DNA of 64,000 nucleotides from Streptomyces bottropensis ATCC 25435. Its GTDB lineage: Bacteria > Actinomycetota > Actinomycetes > Streptomycetales > Streptomycetaceae. The notes beneath the pieces are model-generated. The model was not told the origin of the DNA. It saw only the letters and a list, made by a program, of their open reading frames with translations, and searched no databases. The stretch lies in contig NZ_KB911581.1 of NCBI RefSeq assembly GCF_000383595.1, forward strand, positions 372,001 through 436,000, written 5' to 3'. Positions within the stretch are counted from its first letter, which is position 1, and each line of letters begins with the position of its first letter. The position numbers and the translations under genes are program-made. This document shows, one piece after another, positions 1 to 7,800 of the stretch.

Positions 1-1489
1 GCAGGGTGGCGGGGTCGTGGCCTGCGCGTTCGGCTTCCGCGAGCACGGCAGCCAATGCGTCCCAGGAGGCTTCGTCGAGGACCTGTTCGGCGTAGGCGGG
101 CACGGCCTTGCGCAGATGTTCGGCGTATCGGCGTGTGGTGTCGGCCGGCGGCTTGCGTTCGGCGAGCCGTGCCAGCGGGGCCGGTGCCGCCTGCCCGTAC
201 GCGGCTTGAAGGTGGAGCAGGGTCTGCTGGGCTGCGGCGACCTGCTGGTCGTGGTGGTGCAGGACGCTTCTGCGGCGTACGGCGATGACGGCGAGGATGG
301 CGGCGTCCACGAGCATGGCTACGAGGCTGTCGTCGGCGGGGTGGGTGCTCATGGTCTTCAGGGCGCCGCGGATGGCGCGGGCATGCTGATGGCCCACGCG
401 GGCACGGGTGTTGACCGCGTACTCGAACGCGAAGGCCGCCTGGCGCAGCTCGGAGCGGAGGTGGGCGGGGGCGAGTGCGGGCAGGGCGTAGAGGATCTCC
501 CCGAACGCCACCAGATGCGCTGAGGCTGTGGCCGGGTTGTCCTGGGCGAGGTGGTGGGGGATGCGCTCGATGGTGGCGGTGGCCTGGTGCCACGGGTTCG
601 GCCGAGGCCGGCCTGCTGGTTGCGGGGCGGCGGGTTCGGTGGCGGCGAGGCGTTCCTGGATCTTGGGCAGGGACAGGTCGGTGGCGAGACTGGAGCCGGA
701 GTACCAGATGGGCTCGAAGTCGGTGTTGGTGTCGTCGGGCAGGGCCACCTTGTAGCCCTTGAGGTCCCCGGAGGGCAGGGTGCGGGTTTCGACCTGCAGG
801 CCCGCGTCGGCGAGCAGGTTCAGGAACTCCTCCACACTGTGAGCGTGGGAGACCGCGGTGCGCACCATGCGGCGCAGCTGCTCGCGCGCCGCCCGGTCGC
901 GTCCGTTGCGGGCGGCCTTCTCCGTCTCCGCCCGGGTGGGGCGCTTGGCGGCGGGCCAGGTGTCTCGGTCGCGGTTGACCTGGTGGAGGCCGAAGTCGGT
1001 CTCGATCTCGCTGAGTTCTGTCATGACGCGGTGGTAGTCGTTCCAGTTGCGCGGCGGGCGCAGGTCCCCGCGCATCTTGGTGGCGACGATGTGGATGTGG
1101 TCGTCCGCGTGGCGCACGGCGATCCAGCGGCAGCCATCCGGATCACCGTGTGGGGCGATGCCGGTGGCGTTCAGGACGCGGCGGGCGATGGTGGCCCACT
1201 CGGCGTCGGTCAGGGTGCGGTCCTCGGGTGCGGCACGGAGCGAGCAGTGCCACACATGCCCCTCCGGGGCCTGGTCGCCGACCTGCTTGACCCGCAGGTC
1301 GAGGGCCTTGACGAGCTGCTCCATCCGCTCCTTGTGGCTGGGGCTGTCTTCGGGTCCGGGGTCGGGGGCGAAGCCGTCCCAGGAGGCAACGATGTGCTGG
1401 TCGGTGTGCACGGTCGCCGTACCCGGACCGAAGAGGTAGATCAGCACGCCCCGGGTCCTGCTGCCCGGCTTGACGATGTTCGCGATCAC
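1..1489 (-). CDS. MobA/VirD2-type relaxase, cut by the left window edge
   Basis: DNA relaxase expected to nick the transfer origin and lead the single strand during mobilization. I translated the open minus-strand frame from the GTG at 1489 to base 1, about 496 residues with no stop, so the C terminus lies outside the window. The N terminus has the actinobacterial relaxase signature RGVLIYLFGPG (Tyr18 is a candidate nucleophile) and the metal-binding HUH region RHADDHIHIVAT (His127, His131, His133). The rest is helical and arginine-rich. The start overlaps the stop of the upstream mobC gene (GTGA), so the two are translationally coupled. Family identity is solid. The exact subfamily and whether the protein is complete cannot be judged here. 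Confidence 0.88.
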   Translation of the reverse strand, partial: MIANIVKPGSRTRGVLIYLFGPGTATVHTDQHIVASWDGFAPDPGPEDSPSHKERMEQLVKALDLRVKQVGDQAPEGHVWHCSLRAAPEDRTLTDAEWATIARRVLNATGIAPHGDPDGCRWIAVRHADDHIHIVATKMRGDLRPPRNWNDYHRVMTELSEIETDFGLHQVNRDRDTWPAAKRPTRAETEKAARNGRDRAAREQLRRMVRTAVSHAHSVEEFLNLLADAGLQVETRTLPSGDLKGYKVALPDDTNTDFEPIWYSGSSLATDLSLPKIQERLAATEPAAPQPAGRPRPNPWHQATATIERIPHHLAQDNPATASAHLVAFGEILYALPALAPAHLRSELRQAAFAFEYAVNTRARVGHQHARAIRGALKTMSTHPADDSLVAMLVDAAILAVIAVRRRSVLHHHDQQVAAAQQTLLHLQAAYGQAAPAPLARLAERKPPADTTRRYAEHLRKAVPAYAEQVLDEASWDALAAVLAEAERAGHDPATL

Positions 1490-2151
1490 ACCCGGCCCGC
1501 CTTCTGCCCGGCCGCCCGGAAAGCGGCCTCGTCCACGGCCTTCACAGCGTCCCGGGCAGTGGCCAGGAGGCGTTCGGCCCGCTCCAGAATGGCGGCGTCC
1601 ACAGGGTGTGAATCGCCGCCGGAGTTGAGGCGGCGGGCGATCTGGTTGACGTTGGTGCCGATCCGGGCGATCTGGGTGCGCAGGGCGGCGAACTCATCGA
1701 TCACGTCGTCGTAGACCGTGCGCTGGTCGGGCAGGTGCTCCTCGCCGTTGACGAAGGCCATGACGACCGCGCCGACCAGGTGCGCGCCGGTGATGTCCAA
1801 CGCCTTGGCCTTGGCGAGGATCTTCGCTTTCTCGCCGACGCTGTAGCGGGCATCGACACGCTCCTTGCGCTGCCCGTCGCCGCTGGCTTCGCGGCGACGG
1901 GCGACACGGTAGAGCGCGGCTTCATCGGCGGCGCGCACGACAGCGGGCTGCTGCTCGGCGACGACGTCTTCGCCCACCCCCTCCTGCTCCGGCACGCCCT
2001 CGTGCCGGAGCTCCCCCTCCGCCACCCCCGGGGCGGAGGTGCTCGCGATGGACCGGCCCATGGACGGTCCATCGCCATTGCTTGCTGCGCGGTTGTCCGG
2101 GGCGTTGGCCGTCTCCTGCCGGTTGGTGTCTTCGTGGTGTCGGTCGTGCAC
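1486..2151 (-). CDS. mobC: MobC-like relaxosome accessory protein
   Basis: Likely relaxosome protein that helps the relaxase nick at oriT. The C-terminal part matches the MobC pattern: a basic segment (RYSVGEKAKILAKAKALDIT), then EFAALRTQIARIGTNVNQIARRLN, then a helical tail. The N-terminal 60 residues are polar and low in complexity. I chose the GTG at 2151 because GGAGA lies 8 nt upstream; the frame stays open to 2334, but that extension runs into the palindrome array. It gives 221 aa. It overlaps the relaxase start by 4 nt. Any promoter must lie in the repeat-rich stretch 2152-2670. Confidence 0.8.
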   Translation of the reverse strand: MHDRHHEDTNRQETANAPDNRAASNGDGPSMGRSIASTSAPGVAEGELRHEGVPEQEGVGEDVVAEQQPAVVRAADEAALYRVARRREASGDGQRKERVDARYSVGEKAKILAKAKALDITGAHLVGAVVMAFVNGEEHLPDQRTVYDDVIDEFAALRTQIARIGTNVNQIARRLNSGGDSHPVDAAILERAERLLATARDAVKAVDEAAFRAAGQKAGRV

Positions 2152-2296
2152 GTGTGGTTCTCCGAGGGTGTGGTCGGCAGGGGAGCTGAGCCGCCGAAGC
2201 GCCGAGCTATGGCAGATGAGGCCAGTGGCCGGAGCGATGCGACGGTTGTGAGAGCTGCGGTAGGTGCTGTCAGGGGCAGGGCTGTGGTTGCGAGGG

Positions 2297-2605
2297 GCGC
2301 TTTGGGGACCGGTCCCCAAAGCGCTGCGGTGCACGGTCCCCAGACAATTGGGGACGGGACGCGACGCTCATCGGGGACGGTCCCCCTGACACGTCGTCAC
2401 GGGGACCGTCCCCCTTTCACCCCACGGTCCCGGTCCCCGCAGGGACCGAAGGGGGCTGTTCCGGGGACGGTCCCGGTTGCTGGGGACGCTCCGGGGACCG
2501 CAATAAAAGTCCCTCTGAGCTGCGGTTTCAGAGGGGACCGGTCCCCGGCAGCCGTCGGCACGGTCCCCGGGACGCGGTCCCCGAAGTGCTCGTCGGGGAC
2601 CGCGT
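2297..2605. repeat. Array of GGGGAC/GTCCCC palindromes upstream of mobC
   Basis: The gene-free stretch 2152-2670 is filled with about a dozen full or half copies of a GC palindrome, GGGGACCGGTCCCC or its 13-bp form GGGGACGGTCCCC. Clear copies lie at 2297-2324 (a perfect 28-bp palindrome whose centre is this motif), 2336-2355 (arms split by 8 nt), 2373-2385, 2401-2413, 2426-2438, 2463-2474, 2533-2546, 2562-2583 and a half site near 2595. A hairpin with arms GTCCCTCTGA/TCAGAGGGGAC sits at about 2509-2538. The position, between the replication genes and mobC/relaxase, fits an oriT, a replication origin or a multi-site operator. The sequence alone does not decide. Confidence 0.8.
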
Positions 2606-2670
2606 ACGACCGGTTCGGGACCGACGTTCGTAGCCCCACGAAGCTGCGCGAGGAGCGAAGTCGGACCGCG

Positions 2671-3360
2671 TCAGGCAGCTCGGTGTCGGTCCATCCGGGC
2701 AGCGGCGAGGTCGACGCGCGACGGGTGGGGAGTCGTACGTACGGCATTGCCCCGGGCGGCTCCGTCAGGGCTCGCCCTGCGTTGACGGCACGGGGAGCCC
2801 ACGGGGGCGTGGCACCAGTCGCACCGGACACCGAGCGCATCGGGGACGCCCTCGGCGACGGCGGCCTCGCGCGCGGCGCGGGTCGGACGGTAGCGGGCCA
2901 ACTCGGCACGAACGGTCGGCGGGATGCACGAACCGATCTCGTGCAGGCGCTCCTCGACGTCCCGAGGCCGGCCATCGCTGGTGATCTGCCGGTGCGTCGA
3001 CGGGGCGGCCGTGCCGGCGGCGACAGCGTTCCGGGCACGGAGCAGCTCGGCACGCCAGGCGGCCGGATCGTCGGGGTCGGCAGTGGGAGTGGGGTCGGTG
3101 TGCCGGTCGAGGCGGTCGCGTCGGTGGGTACGCCATCTGCGGGCGATGTCCACGGGCAGGATCGGGTACGGCGAGTCGAGGATGTGGGACCGTATCGCTT
3201 CGCGGACGTCCCAGCCGTGGTCGGTGGCGAAGGGCACGTCGTCGAGCAGCTCCTGCCACTGGGCGATCTGGCCACGGGCCTCGCCCGTGCCGGTGCGGAT
3301 GGTGCGGGGGTCGAGGCGTCCGATGTAGGCGAGGACGGCGGCGACTTCGCGTCGGTGCAA
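2671..3360 (-). CDS. Helicase-loader-like protein with C-terminal zinc knuckle
   Basis: Probable replication accessory protein, 229 aa. Residues 1-80 (EVAAVLAYIGRLDPRTI, then QWQELLDDVPF, then EAIRSHILDSPYPILPVDI) have the helical pattern of phage G39P-type helicase loaders and inhibitors: a target-count helix, a 'W..LL.DVP' helix and a short 'PTP.DI' end. Near residue 180 is a CDWCHAPVGSPC segment followed by HPSRVDLAAAR, the pattern of small phage zinc-binding domains in actinobacteria. It starts at a TTG 7 nt after the upstream replication gene, with GGAG overlapping that gene's end. Pairing with an initiator-like gene supports a loader role, but this is inference from pattern; no catalytic motif is present. 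Confidence 0.6.
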   Translation of the reverse strand: MHRREVAAVLAYIGRLDPRTIRTGTGEARGQIAQWQELLDDVPFATDHGWDVREAIRSHILDSPYPILPVDIARRWRTHRRDRLDRHTDPTPTADPDDPAAWRAELLRARNAVAAGTAAPSTHRQITSDGRPRDVEERLHEIGSCIPPTVRAELARYRPTRAAREAAVAEGVPDALGVRCDWCHAPVGSPCRQRRASPDGAARGNAVRTTPHPSRVDLAAARMDRHRAA

Positions 3361-3367
3361 GGGCGGG

Positions 3368-4213
3368 TTACTCCGTTCCGGTCGGGTCGTCGAGGGCGGC
3401 GAGCAGGGCGGCCATGTGCGCTTCGGAGCGCGTCATGCCGGTGGCTGCGGTGGGGGTGCCGCCAGGCAAGGCGTAGAGGTTGGGGCGGCCAGGGGCTGGG
3501 GTGTGCTCCCGAGCGATCCACGCGCGCCAGTCGGCGGCCCACGCGTCGATAGTGCGGGGCGCCCAGGTGGCCCGGTAGGTGCGCCACTTCTCGTCGGCGG
3601 CGCGCAGGGTGTGCTCGCCGAGTCGGTCGAGGTGGCCGTGGTGCTGCAGCCAGGCACGGGCATCGTCGTCGATGTGCCACTCGATGGCGGAGATGAGCGG
3701 GGCAGAGCTGCTGCTGCTCTTACCGTTCACCTTCGGTTCTCTTCTGTTCTGGGGGCCGGAATCTGCACCCCCATCGGGTCGGAATCCGTACCCCCCGGGG
3801 GCCGGATTCCGTTCCCCGGGGTCGGATTCTGATCCCCTCTCGAAGTGCTCGGCAGGGTCGGATTCCGATCCCCCGAGGGTCGGATTCCGCCCCGATGGGG
3901 GGACCGGATTCCGGTCCCCTTCCCGGGGCTGGTCCGCGAGGAACCGGGCGGCAACCGGGAGGACGTAGTACGTCTCTCCCCGTGGCCCCTTGCGGTCGGG
4001 GAGCTGCACCAGCTCGCCGCTGGCGATCAGATTCGCCAGGGCGTCGCGCACAGCGGTGCGGGAGGCGTTGGCGCGTTTCATGAGGGTGGGCACGGACGCG
4101 TAGGCGACGCAGTGCCGGTCGCGGCACCGGTCGGCGATCAGGGCGAGGACCATGCGGGCGGTGCCCTTGCTGCGGCTGTGGTCCCAGACCCATTCGCGGG
4201 CGTCGTAGCTCAT
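3368..4213 (-). CDS. Winged-helix replication initiator-like protein with iteron-encoded linker
   Basis: 281 aa. Residues 1-95 form a winged helix-turn-helix (MVLALIADRCR, then SVPTLMKRANASRTAVRDALANLIASGELV, then a wing ending ETYYVLPVAARFL), as in phage and plasmid replication proteins. Residues about 98-155 are a low-complexity linker rich in RNP and ESDP units because the DNA there is a set of direct repeats (3751-3919). A second helical domain follows (HIDDDARAWLQHHG, then TYRATWAPRTIDAWAADWRAWIARE). The ATG at 4213 has AGGAG 10 nt upstream. The layout, DNA-binding head, repeat-coded linker and C-terminal domain followed by a loader-like gene, is that of lambda O and P. The initiator role is inferred from that layout. 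Confidence 0.68.
   Translation of the reverse strand: MSYDAREWVWDHSRSKGTARMVLALIADRCRDRHCVAYASVPTLMKRANASRTAVRDALANLIASGELVQLPDRKGPRGETYYVLPVAARFLADQPREGDRNPVPPSGRNPTLGGSESDPAEHFERGSESDPGERNPAPGGYGFRPDGGADSGPQNRREPKVNGKSSSSSAPLISAIEWHIDDDARAWLQHHGHLDRLGEHTLRAADEKWRTYRATWAPRTIDAWAADWRAWIAREHTPAPGRPNLYALPGGTPTAATGMTRSEAHMAALLAALDDPTGTE
3751..3919. repeat. Seven iteron-like repeats inside the initiator gene
   Basis: Seven copies of about 19-22 bp, consensus GGGNCGGAWTCYGNNCCCC, begin near 3751, 3774, 3797, 3818, 3854, 3875 and 3897. The first four are nearly back to back, and the last three follow after a gap of about 16 nt. The core CGGAWTCYG is palindromic, and the last copy is a complete palindrome with GGGGACC and GGTCCCC ends, the same half-sites as in the 2297-2605 array. 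Repeats lying in the linker of an initiator gene are the classic arrangement of lambdoid origins, so this is a candidate replication origin of the element. Confidence 0.75.
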
Positions 4214-4693
4214 CGGGCGGCGGCTCCTAGGTCAGGACGGGGAGGTGCGATCGGCCCTCGTCGGGCGGTGCACAGGGAGGGGGTTGCACACAGCCCCGGT
4301 CCGAAGGCGCGGGGGAGGGCTGGTGGCGTCGTATGGCCAAGACAGCCACACCCATGCCGCACAAGTCCAGCATTCCGCCGGGAAATCAGACAGCTGACGG
4401 CGAACGTGTGCTGCGAGGCAGGAATAAAACCATAAACCCGGATCGCCGGTTGCCGAAATAATGCACCGTCAGGTGAAGCCAGAAGCATCACATCGGGAAC
4501 CCGTTGACTCCCGCTGAGAGTGCAAGCTACAACACAACACCCCACGTCAGAGCATGCCATCGGGCTGGCGAAGACACCGCCAACCGGACACTCGGAACCC
4601 GGCCCAGAGGTAAGCCCCGCCCGTTCGCCGGGCGCAACATAGCCGACGATCGCCGGTTAACCAAACCGGTGAATGGAAGCTACAAATGGAGCC
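4214..4693. promoter_or_regulatory. Divergent control region between replication genes and the XRE-xis-int operon
   Basis: No convincing gene lies in these 480 bases. A possible rightward promoter is TTGACT (4504-4509), 18 nt, TACAAC (4528-4533). The AAGCTACAA at that -10 recurs at about 4677-4685 just before the XRE gene. GATCGCCGGTT occurs twice (near 4441 and 4648), and the second copy is part of an inverted repeat CCGGTT-N5-AACCGG at 4653-4669. Paired repeats next to a small XRE gene are candidate operators for that regulator, which could switch between replication/mobilization and excision. Operator assignment is inference. Confidence 0.45.
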
Positions 4694-4951
4694 ATGGCAG
4701 CACGATCCCTGGAAATCGGGCCGGCCGGAATACGGACCGCTCGCACCATCGAAATTCTCCGCACCGAACGCGGCCTCGCCCAGCGCGAGCTCGCCGCCCG
4801 CGTCACCGCCCTCGGCCGTCCGATGACCAACACGATGCTGTCCCGCATCGAACGCGCCCAGCGCCGCTGTGACATCGACGACCTCGTCGCCCTCGCCCAG
4901 GCTCTCCGGGTCTCGCCCCTGGCTCTCCTCCACGGGACCCGCACCGCGTAG
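4694..4951 (+). CDS. Small XRE-family transcriptional regulator
   Basis: 85-aa DNA-binding protein, essentially one Cro/C1-type helix-turn-helix (RTIEILRTERGLAQRELAARVTALGRPMTNTMLSRIERAQRRCDIDDLVALAQALRVSPLALL). Proteins of this kind sit upstream of xis/int in actinobacterial integrative elements and act as local repressors. The start is uncertain: ATG 4694 begins MAARSLEIGPAG, which resembles the family's usual N terminus, but GGAG lies only 2 nt upstream. ATG 4673 in the same frame would add seven residues and has no ribosome site, so the transcript could be leaderless. It is followed 150 nt later by the excisionase gene. Confidence 0.78.
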   Translation: MAARSLEIGPAGIRTARTIEILRTERGLAQRELAARVTALGRPMTNTMLSRIERAQRRCDIDDLVALAQALRVSPLALLHGTRTA

Positions 4952-5101
4952 TTCCAGGCGACGCCGCCGAACGGCCTGCCACGCCCAACCACATCCGAGT
5001 AAAGGACCCAACGCCCTTGCGCCGACCCGCAATACCCCCTGCCTTTCCCCGCTCCCAGCGCACCGCCTGCACCGCCTGCACCGCGCAGGAGGTGACCGCG
5101 C

Positions 5102-5314
5102 ATGGCTGACCGCCTCCTGACCGTGGCCGAGGCCGGCGACATGCTTGGCACGGGCGAGCGCTTCGTCCGCCGCCTGATCGCCGAGCGCCGCATCCGCTAC
5201 GTGAAGCTCGGCCGCCCGGTCCGCATCCCCGAGAGCGCGATCACCGAGTACGTCGAGGCACGCACCGTCGAGCCGGTCCGCCGCCTCCGTGCCCGCTACG
5301 GGAAGGCGGCCTGA
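5102..5314 (+). CDS. xis: Excisionase-type helix-turn-helix protein
   Basis: 70-aa winged-helix protein of the MerR/excisionase family: LLTVAEAGDMLGTGERFVRRLIAERRIRYVKLGRPVRIPESAITEYVEAR, with the usual recognition helix and the K-x-G-R-x-V-R-I wing. Such proteins bend DNA at att sites and bias the integrase towards excision. A near-ideal ribosome site AGGAGGTGA precedes the ATG. The last codon overlaps the integrase start (ATGA), so xis and int are coupled. The assignment rests on family pattern and on its place directly before the integrase. Confidence 0.87.
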   Translation: MADRLLTVAEAGDMLGTGERFVRRLIAERRIRYVKLGRPVRIPESAITEYVEARTVEPVRRLRARYGKAA

Positions 5315-6465
5315 TGGCGGCACGCAAGCCGCAGCGGCGGCGCGAGTTCGGCACGGTACGCAAGCTCGCCTCCGGCCGATGGCAGGCCCGCTACCTCGGA
5401 CCGGACGGCCAGCGGCACAAAGCACCGGAGACGTTCGAGACCAGGTCTGACGCCCAGGACTGGCTCAACCTCGTCCGCGCGGACATCGAGCGCAACGCAT
5501 GGAGCGACCCGGACGCCGGCGCGGTCAACTTCGAGAAGTACGCCCTGCGTTGGATGGAGGAACGCGGCCTGGCCCCGACCACGGTCGACCGCTACAACGC
5601 GCTGCTGAGCCTGCACATCCTGCCCACCTTCGGTGGTAAGGACCTGGACGAGATCGCCCCGCCCTCCATCCGTACCTGGAGGGCCGAGCGACTGAACGCC
5701 ACCGGCGCCACCACCGTCGCCAAGTCCTACCGCCTGCTGAAGGCCATCCTCCAGACGGCGGTCGACGACGACCTCCTGCGCAGTAACCCGTGCCGTATCA
5801 AGGGCGCAGGAAAGGAGGAGGCCGACGAGCGCCCGACCGCGACCGTCGACCAGGTATTCGACCTCGCCGACGCCATGGGCCCGCGCTGGCGCCTCATGGT
5901 CCTGCTCGGCGCCTTCGCCTCCCTCCGCCCTGAGGAACTCGCCGAACTGCGCCGTCACAGTCTCGATATCGACGAATGCTCCCTGCGCGTCACGCATGCC
6001 TCACCGGAGCTGACCAACGGAAGGAGGGTGACAGGCGACCCCAAGTCCCGTGCGGGGAAGCGCACCGTGTACCTGCCCGACTTCATGCAGCCCGAGCTAC
6101 GCCGACATCTTCAGTGGTTCGCCGAGAAGGAGCCCGACGGCCTCCTGTTCGTGGGTGAGAAGGGTGCACCCTTCCGCCGCTCGACCTTCGGCCGCAAGTG
6201 GCGCAAGGCGCGTACCAAGGTCGGCGTGCCGGAGAACTTCCGCTTCTACGACCTGCGCCACACCGGTAACAACCTCGCCGCCGACACCGGCGCCAAGATG
6301 AAGGACCTCATGGTCCGCGCCGGTCAGTCCTCGGAACGGGCCCAGCTGATCTACCAGCACTCCACGGCGAAGCACCAGCGCAAGCTCGCCCAGGACATCG
6401 ACGCCGAGGTGCGACAGCAGCTGAAAGAAGCCGACGGCGGGCGTCAGCAGGCCCTTGAGGCATGA
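5314..6465 (+). CDS. int: Site-specific tyrosine integrase
   Basis: 383-aa tyrosine recombinase expected to integrate and excise the element. It has an N-terminal AP2-like arm-binding domain (FGTVRKLASGRWQARYLGPDG, then FETRSDAQDWL), a SAM-like core-binding domain (residues about 65-160) and a catalytic domain. Visible catalytic residues are Arg205 (SLRPEEL), the second arginine in YDLRHT (Arg315) and the nucleophile Tyr347 (LIYQHST). The usual His of the HxxR box is Tyr in this protein, a variant I believe occurs in other actinobacterial integrases. It is coupled to xis. Unusually, more than 2.5 kb of cargo separates int from the nearest tRNA that could be its target. Confidence 0.95.
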   Translation: MAARKPQRRREFGTVRKLASGRWQARYLGPDGQRHKAPETFETRSDAQDWLNLVRADIERNAWSDPDAGAVNFEKYALRWMEERGLAPTTVDRYNALLSLHILPTFGGKDLDEIAPPSIRTWRAERLNATGATTVAKSYRLLKAILQTAVDDDLLRSNPCRIKGAGKEEADERPTATVDQVFDLADAMGPRWRLMVLLGAFASLRPEELAELRRHSLDIDECSLRVTHASPELTNGRRVTGDPKSRAGKRTVYLPDFMQPELRRHLQWFAEKEPDGLLFVGEKGAPFRRSTFGRKWRKARTKVGVPENFRFYDLRHTGNNLAADTGAKMKDLMVRAGQSSERAQLIYQHSTAKHQRKLAQDIDAEVRQQLKEADGGRQQALEA

Positions 6466-6574
6466 TCCACGGCAGCTCCACGTGGCTTCGGCCGAGTTCC
6501 GGCCGGGGCCACGTGAGCGGCATGACCCCAGCGGCTCTGTACAGCGGGGGAGGGGGACCAAGGCGAAGTCGGGC

Positions 6575-6606
6575 TTGACCTTCGAGCTGGGTTGAAGGTT
6601 TACCGT
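6575..6606 (+). promoter_or_regulatory. MerR-type promoter of the metal-resistance block
   Basis: TTGACC (6575-6580) and TACCGT (6601-6606) are separated by 20 nt, the over-long spacer of MerR-activated promoters. The spacer holds a dyad ACCTTC-N10-GAAGGT (6578-6599), as expected for a MerR-family operator. The -10 ends 7 nt before the GTG at 6614, so the regulator mRNA is probably leaderless and autoregulated. Confidence 0.72.
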
Positions 6607-6613
6607 CGGTGGT

Positions 6614-7393
6614 GTGACGAGCTACCGCATCTCGCAGCTGGCCGAGCGCTCAGGTGTTCCGGCCACGACGCTGCGTTTCTACGAGACCGCCGGGCTGCTG
6701 CCCGCCGAGCGGACCCCGTCCGGGTACCGCGTCTACGGCGAGGACGCGGTGGAACGGCTGGCGTTCATCTCCTCGGCCAAGCTGCTGGGTCTGGCGCTGG
6801 AAGAGATCCGCGAGCTGCTGGATGTCCGCGAGGAAGGTGTGTGCGCCTCGGTCCGGGCCCGGATGCTGCCGCTGGTGGCCGACCGGATCAAGGACACCGA
6901 CGGTCGGATCGCCGAGCTGCGCGCGTTCTCGGCCCACCTGGCCGGAGTTCATACCGTGCTGTCGGGCCCGGCACCGGCGGGTGCGTGCGGCTCGGACTGC
7001 GGCTGCACGACCACCAGTGTCCCGGCGGCCGGACCGGTTCCGGTGACGCTTTCGCCGACCCGCCCCACCTCCGGATCGGAGCGGGAGACGTGGCGGGACG
7101 CCCCGGTCGCCTGCACGCTCGGCGGCGCCGAACTGGGCGAGCGCGTCGAGCAGTGGCGCACGCTCGCCGGGAAGGCCGAGCAGCGCGAGGAGATCGGCGA
7201 CGGGCTGCGGCTGTCCTTCCCGCCGGAGGCCGAACTCGCCGGACAACTCGCGGCGCTCGCCGCGGCCGAGCAGAGCTGCTGTGCGTTCTTCGACTTCACC
7301 CTGCACCTGACTCCCGATGCCCTTCAGCTGAGCGTGCGCGCGCCAGAGAGCGCCGCCGGAATGCTGGCCGAACTGTTCGGAGCGACCGCATGA
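6614..7393 (+). CDS. MerR-family metal-responsive regulator with an extra C-terminal domain
   Basis: 259 aa. Residues 1-70 are a typical MerR DNA-binding domain (YRISQLAERSGVPATTLRFYETAGLLPAERTPSGYRVY), followed by a dimerization helix. A cysteine cluster CGSDCGC near residue 128 could bind metal. Residues about 155-255 form a second domain with a conserved-looking AEQSCCAFFDFTL motif; I do not know its function, but a vicinal Cys pair again suggests thiophilic metal or arsenic sensing. The GTG start lies at the expected transcription start of a MerR-type promoter. Its stop overlaps the next start (ATGA), so it is co-transcribed with the membrane protein. Confidence 0.85.
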   Translation: MTSYRISQLAERSGVPATTLRFYETAGLLPAERTPSGYRVYGEDAVERLAFISSAKLLGLALEEIRELLDVREEGVCASVRARMLPLVADRIKDTDGRIAELRAFSAHLAGVHTVLSGPAPAGACGSDCGCTTTSVPAAGPVPVTLSPTRPTSGSERETWRDAPVACTLGGAELGERVEQWRTLAGKAEQREEIGDGLRLSFPPEAELAGQLAALAAAEQSCCAFFDFTLHLTPDALQLSVRAPESAAGMLAELFGATA

Positions 7394-7698
7394 CGCCTCC
7401 CTCATCCCGTCCACCTCGCCCGTGGGGCACACTCGGCGCGGGCACGGCTGCCATCGCAGCCTGTGCCGTGTGCTGCGCCGGCCCGCTGCTGGCGCTGCTC
7501 GGCGGTATCGGTATCACCTCCGCGATCGGCGCCCTGTGGATGCCCGTCCTCGCGGTACTGGCCGTAGCCGCCGCAGCAGGAATCCTCGTCGTGCGTCGGC
7601 GGCGACGGGCAGCGGCCTGCCGCACCACCCCGGCCCCCGCCGATCTCGGCATGCCCACCGTCCGGCCGGCGCCGAAGGACAGCGCGCCGTCGCGCTGA
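7390..7698 (+). CDS. Small two-helix membrane protein, MerT-like
   Basis: 102 aa with two hydrophobic helices (about 15-45 and 50-67). The first contains CAVCCAGPLLALLGGIGI, a Cys-rich membrane motif resembling mercury transporters of the MerT/MerF group. A basic tail RRRRRAAACR follows and marks the cytoplasmic side. The start overlaps the merR-like stop (ATGA). The association with a MerR regulator and an arsenite-type permease points to uptake or handling of a thiophilic metal. Similarity is limited to the Cys pair and topology, so the substrate is not settled. Confidence 0.6.
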   Translation: MTPPSSRPPRPWGTLGAGTAAIAACAVCCAGPLLALLGGIGITSAIGALWMPVLAVLAVAAAAGILVVRRRRRAAACRTTPAPADLGMPTVRPAPKDSAPSR

Positions 7699-7800
7699 GA
7701 GGCCGAGCATCGCCGGTGTCCGAGCTGGTCGTGTGACCTGTGAGGATGGGCGAGAGGTCTGCCGCGGGGCGGCCGGTACGAACACGAGGGAGCAGGCAGG

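Noticed and set aside
551..1714. Rightward 387-codon frame at the left end
   Set aside because: It is antisense to the relaxase, whose HUH motif is intact on the minus strand.
4210..4560. Leftward 116-codon frame upstream of the initiator gene
   Set aside because: It lies in the divergent control region, has no ribosome site and no protein-like pattern.
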